The position numbers and the translations under genes are program-made. A model generated the notes under the pieces. That model was not told the origin of the DNA and ran no database searches. It saw nothing but the letters and a program-made list of their open reading frames with translations. From positions 1 to 6,220 of the forward strand of contig JAOUFP010000189.1 in assembly GCA_029858145.1 (NCBI GenBank): a stretch of 6,220 nt of DNA, read 5' to 3'. This document shows positions 1 through 6,163 of this stretch, one piece after another; position 1 is the stretch's first letter, and every line of letters begins with the position of its first letter. This DNA is from Nitrospirota bacterium. GTDB taxonomy: Bacteria > Nitrospirota > Thermodesulfovibrionia > Thermodesulfovibrionales > UBA6898.

Positions 1-1407
1 TACATTGAACCGCTTCTGGCTGACCATGGAGCCGATCAGCTGCTCATAGGCAAGATCCGCCATGGCCGGGGACTTCTGTTTGGCATCAAAGGGCATGACC
101 GTGATGCTCATGCGGGAGTTGGTCTGGAGCACGTCGGGGATATTGCGGGTGACCGTAAAATTGGTTGAAGCCTTGTTGCCGGAACCGTCATAGACATCCA
201 CCACGATACGGTTCTGGCCTTCCTTCAGGCTGACGGTCCTGCTGAAGAAGATCTTTTTCCCCTGTCTGGCAGGGACTTCGAGGTTGTTGACCATGATCTT
301 TTCGACTCGGCTGTTGTCGAACGCCTCGCCCTCGACGTAGTATTTGTCCACAAACACGGTCGGGAGCTCCGTCGTGTCCTTCAGCCTGACGACCGGCTGC
401 TCCTTGTCAAGGGAGAATATCTTGTTGCCGTTGAAGGCGAGCAGGATTGGCTCAGGTTTCCTGCTGAAGGCCGCGAGCTCTTTTCTGATATCGATCTCTG
501 CCCTGGTCTCGTTGTCGACCCTGTCAGACGCCTGTATCACGAAGGTGCCGGTGCCTGACGGCACGGCAACATCGAATTCGTATGCCTTTGTATTGTCCGC
601 CTTTTCCGGTTTGCCGTTTATCACGACGGTATGTATGCCGGTGTTGTCATTCACCTCGCCGGTTATACGGACGCGGCCGCCTTCCGGCCCCTTCTCCTGC
701 ACGATGTCATAGATGTTGATCGTCGGGCCTTCCCTGTCGACAATGACCTTCACCGTCTTTTCAGCGCTGTTGCCGAGGAGGTCCTCGCACCTGACGCTGA
801 TGGTGTTCTCGCCGTCGGTGAGCTGCACCTCGTCTTCGAAGCTGACAGCCTCCCCGGCCAACTCGAACCGGTAGGGCCTGTCATTGAACGTTATCCGCGA
901 GATCAGTCCCTCGCCGGAGGCCCTTCCCTTTATCACCGCGGTCAGTCCCCTGACAACGGGATTGTCTCCGGGTGAATCGACCGTCAGCGAAGGAAGGCGG
1001 ACGCTGCCGCCCTTCTGCCTCAGTATTCTCACCTTCCGCGCCTTGTTCAGGTAATAGACCGCCTTCGCGGACTCTGCGGAACGCACGGATTCCTCGAGTT
1101 CGGCTATCGCCCTGTCATTGTCGCCCATATTGAAAAAGACGATGCCGAGTTCGCGGTGGGGAAAGTAGTCGATGAAGTGCATGCCATAGGTCCTGGCCAT
1201 CCGCTGGTCTTTCTCCCTCGACGAAATCGCCTTGCTGATGTCGCTGATCGCGTTTTCCAGCTGCCCGCTCTCCGAGTACTCCAGCCCGCGGTCATAGTAG
1301 TTCCACCATTTGCCCCGGAACGTGCCGCTGTCGAACACCGCAAAGGCGGGCACCCCCGAAAGCAGAAGAATCTGCATGACTGCGATGATCGCGCGAATCG
1401 TCTTCAT
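1..1407 (-). CDS. Exported TPR / Ig-like / CsgG-domain protein, 3' end cut off by the window edge
   Basis: The frame is open from the ATG at 1407 to base 1 (469 codons) with no stop, so the C-terminus lies outside the window. Residues 1-23 look like a Sec signal peptide (basic MKTIR, hydrophobic core, cleavage near AFA|VF). Residues about 34-67 and 83-125 are TPR-like helical pairs. Three Ig-like beta-sandwich domains follow at roughly 138-224, 228-308 and 336-420; each carries an N-G/N-D strand pattern and ends in a D-x-x-GN or D-x-x-DN turn before the last strand. From about 433 a CsgG/FlgO-type domain begins (SITVMPF, then DLAYEQLIGSMVSQKRFNV), where the family normally continues into V-E-R. 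The product is probably periplasmic or attached to the outer membrane, in a scaffold or assembly role. No lipobox cysteine is seen. It lies 30 bp after the porin gene. The domain reading is fairly secure; the exact function is unknown. Confidence 0.85.
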   Translation of the reverse strand, partial: MKTIRAIIAVMQILLLSGVPAFAVFDSGTFRGKWWNYYDRGLEYSESGQLENAISDISKAISSREKDQRMARTYGMHFIDYFPHRELGIVFFNMGDNDRAIAELEESVRSAESAKAVYYLNKARKVRILRQKGGSVRLPSLTVDSPGDNPVVRGLTAVIKGRASGEGLISRITFNDRPYRFELAGEAVSFEDEVQLTDGENTISVRCEDLLGNSAEKTVKVIVDREGPTINIYDIVQEKGPEGGRVRITGEVNDNTGIHTVVINGKPEKADNTKAYEFDVAVPSGTGTFVIQASDRVDNETRAEIDIRKELAAFSRKPEPILLAFNGNKIFSLDKEQPVVRLKDTTELPTVFVDKYYVEGEAFDNSRVEKIMVNNLEVPARQGKKIFFSRTVSLKEGQNRIVVDVYDGSGNKASTNFTVTRNIPDVLQTNSRMSITVMPFDAKQKSPAMADLAYEQLIGSMVSQKRFNV

Positions 1408-1413
1408 ATATGG

Positions 1414-1427
1414 CCTCCCCGCTCCTT
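1414..1427 (-). promoter_or_regulatory. Two tandem Shine-Dalgarno-like sites before the TPR/Ig/CsgG gene
   Basis: In the 30-bp gap the minus strand carries AAGGAG (1422-1427) and, closer to the start, GGGGAGG (1414-1420), 6 nt before the ATG at 1407. The nearer one is at normal spacing and supports this start; the farther one may be a spare or coincidental. Confidence 0.65.
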
Positions 1428-1437
1428 CTTATGTTTT

Positions 1438-2781
1438 TTAGAAATAAACGATGAGCGATGTCATAATCGTATGTTGTTTTATATCCGCTTCGCTGCCCTC
1501 GACGCTCGGGACATCGCCGGAGACCCCTTTGCCCATCCTGTACTGATATGAAAAATCAAAGGCGAACCTCTCGCGTGAATACCCGCTTCCGGCCGAGAAT
1601 CCATAATAGTCATCAGGGCTTCCCTTTGCCGGCTCAGGATCATAAAAAAGGCCGAGTCTGAAAGGGACGACGTACTTGTCTCTGATGAAAAGATACTCGC
1701 CTCCGAGGCGCACCTGGGTGGTGTCGGTGAGCCTGCCTTCACTGACCGGCAGCCTGTCGAGAGGATTCCTTTCCACGCCGCTGGAATCAACAATAACGAA
1801 CCTGGACCAATCCGTCCGGTAGAGGTCAAGAGCCACGGTCAATGCGTCTGAATGACGATAGGACACGCCGATTCCGTATGATGCAGGCATTTTCATCGTG
1901 AGGTCTTCACTGTGAGAATCAAAGGCAGTGGGGTAAAGCGTTGTTACACCTGTGTCTGTTCTTGTCTGAGACCTGTCGTAAGAAGAGTCAGTCTTCTGCC
2001 CGAGGTCCGCGTCGAACGATGTCTTGTATACCGCACCGACCGCAAACTTGTCCGACACCGACCAGAGGATGCCGAAGTTGGCATTTACGCCGCTGAAAGA
2101 TGTATCCCTTGTTTCGGATATCACCTCATTAATGAGAAGATCATAAGCGGGACGCTCCACCACAGTCTGAATTTCTCCACGCTGTCTGGTTTCCCATCCG
2201 TTTTCCGTAAGGTTTTTATCCCAAATATTCAGCGTGGCTCCCACCGAGAGGCCGGGAATAATCTGGACCGCCATGGCAGGAGAGATAGCGTAAAGATAAC
2301 CCGTCTGCTCGAAATGAATATTCGCATTTTTGCCGCCCGCGATGTTCAGTTTAAGGTCATTTATACTCTTGTCCATCTCATACAGGCGCTGGTAATTGAC
2401 AGAGACGATCATATTTCTGTTGAAAAGAACAAAGGGATAGGCAGCGCTCGCATAGTTCACTCCGTCTGTTTCCATATCATGCGTACTTTCGATTTCAGGA
2501 TGCACGGATGAACTGTATTCCTGCCGCCGGTTGAAATATGAGTAGACCAGCGAAACTTCGGGGTTCTCGAGCTGAATCAGACCGGCCGGATTCCATGACG
2601 CCGCGGTCGCGTCATCGGCCACGCTGATGAAGGCGCCGCCCATGCCCGTGGCGCGGGCGCCTGAACCGACCGGGTTGAGCGTCGAGGAGAATTCGACCTG
2701 CTGGGCTCCTGCCCCTGCCGGAGAAAGAATCAGAGAAACGAACAGCAATAAACACTGAGAAATAATTGCATGTTTTTTCAT
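1438..2781 (-). CDS. FadL/OmpP1/PorV-like outer-membrane beta-barrel protein
   Basis: This 447-residue product has a clear signal peptide (MKKHAIIS, a leucine-rich core, then AGA|QQ with cleavage near residue 26). Immediately afterwards, residues 36-68 hold the signature of the OmpP1/FadL/TodX and PorV/PorQ families: NPVGSGARATGMGGAF, then ADDATAASWNPAGL. The rest consists of alternating amphipathic strands rich in Tyr, Phe and Ser, and the chain ends in LIVYF, the C-terminal aromatic signal used for BAM-dependent barrel insertion. The length suits a 14-strand FadL-type barrel. Members import hydrophobic compounds, while PorV-like members act as shuttles in protein secretion; the sequence alone does not decide between these. 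The ATG at 2781 is chosen because the signal peptide starts exactly there. It lies 5 bp after the stop of the cyclase-CHAT gene, with no good Shine-Dalgarno site at normal spacing, so translation is probably coupled. Confidence 0.85.
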   Translation of the reverse strand: MKKHAIISQCLLLFVSLILSPAGAGAQQVEFSSTLNPVGSGARATGMGGAFISVADDATAASWNPAGLIQLENPEVSLVYSYFNRRQEYSSSVHPEIESTHDMETDGVNYASAAYPFVLFNRNMIVSVNYQRLYEMDKSINDLKLNIAGGKNANIHFEQTGYLYAISPAMAVQIIPGLSVGATLNIWDKNLTENGWETRQRGEIQTVVERPAYDLLINEVISETRDTSFSGVNANFGILWSVSDKFAVGAVYKTSFDADLGQKTDSSYDRSQTRTDTGVTTLYPTAFDSHSEDLTMKMPASYGIGVSYRHSDALTVALDLYRTDWSRFVIVDSSGVERNPLDRLPVSEGRLTDTTQVRLGGEYLFIRDKYVVPFRLGLFYDPEPAKGSPDDYYGFSAGSGYSRERFAFDFSYQYRMGKGVSGDVPSVEGSEADIKQHTIMTSLIVYF

Positions 2782-2786
2782 ATATG

Positions 2787-5504
2787 TTATTTAGCACCGC
2801 CCTGCTTTTCTCTTATTTTGACTCCGTTTACAACGTCTTTGCCTTGACCGATAATCGACGCCATTGAGGCATCTTTGCCGACGTCGCTGATCTCGATCTC
2901 ACCGAGCACTGCGTACAGGCCGGAGCCTTTCCGCTGCTCGCTGACCACTTCGAACCTGTCTCCCTTCCCGAGGCCATGGGCCTGCCCGAGATTCACCTCA
3001 CAGCTGTTTCCATGAAGCGCGACCACCTTACCCCTGAGCGGGAAATCGGTCTTCACAAAGTCGACGATATTTGCCGCAAGGCTGTCGGCGAATGCCTTGT
3101 CGATGCTCCCTGACGGCGACTCCGCGGTGATCACCTTCCGTACCGCGGTGGTCTCGGTATCGATCAACCTGAGCATGACCATCTGCGACTTTTGGTCAGA
3201 AAGGATGCTCCCTGTCACTATGATTTTTGCAGAGAGGACCTTCCCGATCCTCAGGGAAGTGGCAGGGTCGGCAAGCGCTGAACTGCCGAGCTTCAGCTCC
3301 TCGAGGAGTTTCGCGAGTATTTCGCGCTCTACAACATTGACGCGTCCGCTGTTCCCGATCCGCTGAGACAGGAGCGCGGTCAGCCGGTCGGCAGCTTCAC
3401 CAGGGGCCTTGATGTCCATAAAGACCATGGTAAGCGGCGGCGTGGTCCATTCGTCACCCGTCTTCCCGTCCAACTCGAATTTATTCTCCCGGTAATTCTT
3501 CGCGAGGACCGCGACAAGCTCATCGATCCTCCTGCCGTTGTCCTCTTTCACGGCCGCCGGCGCGTTGGCGTCACTGGAAGACTGCGCCGCCTGCTCTCCG
3601 CCACCCTTGCCGGACTGTATCGCATAGAACCCGAGGCCGAGGGCGATAACAACAATAATGCCGGCGATCACCGCCATTGACGGCGTCTTTTTCTTTGAAG
3701 AGATCTGCACCCGCTCGGTCCCGTGTCTGAGGTCCGCGGAGACGAGCACCTCTTTCTCCTCTTCATTTTTCCTCGGTTCGCTCTTTTTTGCCGCGGCCTC
3801 GTGGAAGATATACCGTGCGGTGGGGTCTCCGTAAAGCATATAGCCCGCCCAGATGATGGTATCCTCGCCGAATTTCTCTATGAGCGCCTGCCTCGCGAGC
3901 CGTATCGCGTCGCCGATCGAACTGCCCCGCACAAGGTTCCTGTAGAAATTGACCGCGAAATGCGAGCCGGCCTGATCCGGGATCTCCCAGAACGTACCGA
4001 CGTAATGCTGCACTCCTGAGAGAAGAAACGCGTTCGCAAGACCGAATATCCTGTTTTCAAAGTCCTCTCCGAGTTGCCACTCTCCGGTCTGGCCTGTCTG
4101 GCACGCATTCGAAAAAACAAGTGCGGGCATCGGCATCATGCCGGTCATGCTGATGATCTCTCCTGCCTTCAATTTCCCGTTATTCAGCATCCAGCCGCTT
4201 TCCTGCGGGTCTGCGGTGTCGTGAACCGCGTGCCCCGCATAATGGACTATATCAAAGTTGCGGATCTTGGCCTTCACATAGTCGGCACTGATATCGGTTG
4301 TCTTCAACGAAATGTCGACCTGGTCCTCAAACATGTCCATTTCGTTCTTGATTCCGACACCCTCTTCATAAGACGCGGAAAGATCGCTCCGGGGGTCGGC
4401 AAGCACCTGCATCTTCAGCGGCCTCCCGACAGCGCGCACAACACCGGAGACCCTCTGCTTCGTGCTCACGGTCCTGCCGGCACTGAAACGCTGGCAGAGG
4501 AAATCCCTTCCGTCAAAAAGCAGTTCCCACGGGATATGCACCAGCTTGTCATCGAGGCTGAACAGGAGATGGTGATATACGGTGCCGGCGAGCTGTTCCT
4601 TTATCTGGACCGGGATGAGTTCATCAAAAAGGAGTCCTCCGTATTCCTTCAGCTTTCCCAGGAGGTCACTGCCGATCTTGCCCCTCCTGTTCGCCCTGTT
4701 GAGAAGTTCGGTAATGCCCTCATTATATTCTTTTATCTTTAAGTTGTTATATTTCAGCTCGTCGTAACTCTTTGCGGCTCTCTCCTCACCCTCGGACTTT
4801 TCGACTCCGCTCACCTTCAGCATCTCACCTGAGAGAGACGCTTCTATCACAAAAATGCCCTCTTTCTCCTGCGGAATATCAACCGCCTTTCTGAGTTTTC
4901 CGAGACATGCCTCTTCGGACAGCCAGAGCACCCGGTATACACTGATCGGATCCTTCTTACCCTTCACCTCGACGGTCTCGATGAACCTGAAAATGAACTC
5001 GTCGTGGCTCCTGACAGCCCTGTAAAGATCATCAGTCACAATGATTTCTCCGGCATCGGCAAGGGATTCAACCCTGCTGGCGACGTTCACAATATCTCCG
5101 TATACGTCATTCTGCTCAACGATTCCCTCTCCATAGTTCAGGCCCGCCCTGACATGTATCTGCTCCTTCGCCTGTTTTCCCCTGTTGTACTCGAAAAGGG
5201 ACATCTGTATCTTGATGGCCGCACTGACCGCATCAATGGGATCGTCATAGACAGACATGGTGGCATCACCGATCGTCTTCAGCAAAACCCCCTTGTTCGC
5301 CTCGATGATCGGCAGAACAATCTCGTTGTGCCTGTGTACCATGACCCTGCCGTCAATATCTCCCCTCGTGTCATAAAAAGTGGTGGACCCTTTGATGTCC
5401 GTGAACATGATCGCGATCTTCTTCGTAAATTTCGAATGAAGAAGGCTGTCAAGCCTTACCCTCTCCTCAAGCAATTTCCCTATGTCGTGTTTTTCTTCTT
5501 CCAT
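2787..5504 (-). CDS. Membrane-anchored class III nucleotidyl cyclase - CHAT protease - CsgG/FlgO-like fusion
   Basis: This 905-residue protein reads as five parts. (1) Residues about 27-195 are a class III cyclase: FTDIKGST with metal ligand D36, K76 and D80 in KTIGD, D133, and N140 and R144 in NVASR. Their spacing matches the canonical adenylyl cyclase set (metal D/D, adenine-binding K/D, transition-state N/R), so activity making cAMP is predicted. (2) Residues about 215-570 are a CHAT (caspase-like) domain with HYAGHA (H425) and FSNACQTG (C468) as the His/Cys dyad, then GTFWEIPD. (3) A basic KKK stretch and a hydrophobic segment at about 609-628 form one transmembrane helix, with the N-terminus predicted inside. 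(4) A Gly/Ser/Ala/Gln linker at about 631-655 leads to a CsgG/FlgO-like domain at about 686-815 (RVNVVERE, IIVTGSI). (5) Residues about 822-898 form a beta-rich FlgT-C-like module (GKVVAL, GLGKGDRFEVV). The gene lies 17 bp after the zinc-finger gene. Domain identities are strong for cyclase and CHAT, moderate for the tail. The biological role is not known. Confidence 0.9.
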   Translation of the reverse strand: MEEEKHDIGKLLEERVRLDSLLHSKFTKKIAIMFTDIKGSTTFYDTRGDIDGRVMVHRHNEIVLPIIEANKGVLLKTIGDATMSVYDDPIDAVSAAIKIQMSLFEYNRGKQAKEQIHVRAGLNYGEGIVEQNDVYGDIVNVASRVESLADAGEIIVTDDLYRAVRSHDEFIFRFIETVEVKGKKDPISVYRVLWLSEEACLGKLRKAVDIPQEKEGIFVIEASLSGEMLKVSGVEKSEGEERAAKSYDELKYNNLKIKEYNEGITELLNRANRRGKIGSDLLGKLKEYGGLLFDELIPVQIKEQLAGTVYHHLLFSLDDKLVHIPWELLFDGRDFLCQRFSAGRTVSTKQRVSGVVRAVGRPLKMQVLADPRSDLSASYEEGVGIKNEMDMFEDQVDISLKTTDISADYVKAKIRNFDIVHYAGHAVHDTADPQESGWMLNNGKLKAGEIISMTGMMPMPALVFSNACQTGQTGEWQLGEDFENRIFGLANAFLLSGVQHYVGTFWEIPDQAGSHFAVNFYRNLVRGSSIGDAIRLARQALIEKFGEDTIIWAGYMLYGDPTARYIFHEAAAKKSEPRKNEEEKEVLVSADLRHGTERVQISSKKKTPSMAVIAGIIVVIALGLGFYAIQSGKGGGEQAAQSSSDANAPAAVKEDNGRRIDELVAVLAKNYRENKFELDGKTGDEWTTPPLTMVFMDIKAPGEAADRLTALLSQRIGNSGRVNVVEREILAKLLEELKLGSSALADPATSLRIGKVLSAKIIVTGSILSDQKSQMVMLRLIDTETTAVRKVITAESPSGSIDKAFADSLAANIVDFVKTDFPLRGKVVALHGNSCEVNLGQAHGLGKGDRFEVVSEQRKGSGLYAVLGEIEISDVGKDASMASIIGQGKDVVNGVKIREKQGGAK

Positions 5505-5511
5505 ATCCGCA

Positions 5512-5517
5512 CTCCTT
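5512..5517 (-). promoter_or_regulatory. Ribosome binding site of the cyclase-CHAT gene
   Basis: AAGGAG on the minus strand lies 7 nt before the ATG at 5504, within the 17-bp gap after the zinc-finger stop codon. It supports this start and independent initiation of the large gene. Confidence 0.75.
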
Positions 5518-5521
5518 ATAG

Positions 5522-6163
5522 TTATTCAATCTTTAAAGTAATCGCCCCATAGATTCCGCCGCGCCGTTCGATGCGTATAGTATAACGGCCCGGCCCGATC
5601 TCCTCGAATACCGCCGCCCCGTCTTCGAGGAGATACGACGCAAGCTGCCTTCCGCCCGAAAAAAGTCCTGCCCTGTGATGGGAGAGCTGTTCACCCGTGG
5701 CTTTATCAGCTGCGATAACCTTTATGTTGCACAGGACATCGGAAAGCCTCTCGATAATGAATTCGGCATCGATGTCATCAAAGGACTTCTTCAGAACAAC
5801 CACCTGCGGACCGACTGACTCCGCGCTCCTCAGGGAAAAGGCCGGTTGCGGAATGGAGACGTCCGTGAAAGGCAAGCAGTCGACAACCCTTATGGCCTTT
5901 GCGGCAAGGCTGAGCACCGCGTCAAAAAAAGTGCTCTTCGCAGGATACCGCGAGACCGCGCTTGCAACCAGGCGTTCGGGGACGGTGCTGAAAGGAATAC
6001 CGTCAGAAAAGGTCAGCGCCTTCCCTATCAAGGCGATATCATCGAGGCATGCTTCGCAGGCCTCGAGATGAAGCAACAGAAGTTCCCTTTCCCGGGATTC
6101 CAGCTTCCCCTCCAAAAAAGCGCCTATCTCTTCCTCGTTCAGGCATCTGTTTCCCCGATGCAT
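5522..6163 (-). CDS. Zinc-finger (anti-sigma-like, zf-HC2 type) protein with C-terminal beta-rich domain
   Basis: This 213-residue protein opens with an anti-sigma-type zinc-binding helical motif: C7, then EEIGAFLEGKL, then HLEACEAC giving H32-x3-C36-x2-C39. This is the H-x3-C-x2-C core of ZAS/zf-HC2 proteins, which usually bind and inhibit an ECF sigma factor. Residues about 78-97 form an amphipathic helix rather than a clear membrane span, so the protein looks cytoplasmic, unlike most membrane-bound anti-sigmas. Residues about 133-213 are beta-rich (IKVIAAD-TGE, then LEDGAAVFEEIGPGRYTI) and resemble small beta-sandwich domains of the carboxypeptidase-regulatory type; this is a weak assignment. 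No sigma-factor gene is visible in the window, although one could lie just upstream. The ATG at 6163 has a near-perfect Shine-Dalgarno site. It is the first complete gene of the block, directly ahead of the cyclase-CHAT gene, so it could regulate or be cleaved by that protein; this is inference. Confidence 0.8.
   Translation of the reverse strand: MHRGNRCLNEEEIGAFLEGKLESRERELLLLHLEACEACLDDIALIGKALTFSDGIPFSTVPERLVASAVSRYPAKSTFFDAVLSLAAKAIRVVDCLPFTDVSIPQPAFSLRSAESVGPQVVVLKKSFDDIDAEFIIERLSDVLCNIKVIAADKATGEQLSHHRAGLFSGGRQLASYLLEDGAAVFEEIGPGRYTIRIERRGGIYGAITLKIE
5598..5634 (-). repeat. Perfect 10-bp inverted repeat inside the 3' part of the zinc-finger gene
   Basis: ATCTCCTCGA at 5598-5607 is the exact reverse complement of TCGAGGAGAT at 5625-5634, separated by a 17-nt GC-rich loop. 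In mRNA it could form a stem about 95 nt ahead of the cyclase-CHAT start. No T-run follows on the minus strand, so it is not a typical intrinsic terminator. It encodes part of the LEDG...FEEI stretch, so it may be a coding coincidence. Confidence 0.5.

Noticed and set aside
631..975. Plus-strand open frames over the left part of the window (also 344-712 and 1156-1551)
   Set aside because: The minus strand is open without a stop from 1407 to the window edge and encodes a signal peptide, TPR-like helices and Ig-like domains, so these are shadows.
994..1014. GC-rich imperfect inverted repeat (AAGGCGG with CCGCC-CTT)
   Set aside because: It lies inside the coding region between the TPR and first Ig-like domain, has a short stem, and no T-run follows, so it is not a terminator.
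1912..2511. 199-codon open frame on the plus strand
   Set aside because: It is entirely antisense to the outer-membrane barrel gene, whose signal peptide and family motif are clear; its translation resembles no known protein.
2612..2797. Minus-strand 61-codon frame starting just upstream of the porin ATG
   Set aside because: It overlaps the porin gene in another frame and has no signal peptide or good ribosome binding site; the porin start is fixed by its signal peptide.
4074..4742. 222-codon open frame on the plus strand
   Set aside because: It lies wholly opposite the CHAT part of the 905-residue protein, has no recognisable domain, and has His/Arg/Val-rich composition typical of an antisense shadow of GC-rich coding DNA.
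2787..5504. A CRISPR type III-E (Craspase) or gasdermin-type defence locus, suggested by the CHAT domain
   Set aside because: There are no CRISPR repeats, no Cas proteins and no small gasdermin-like pore protein in the window; the neighbours are envelope proteins. An analogy in mechanism is kept only as a hypothesis.
5004..5552. 182-codon open frame on the plus strand
   Set aside because: It is antisense to the cyclase domain with its complete active site, and has no ribosome binding site or domain of its own.
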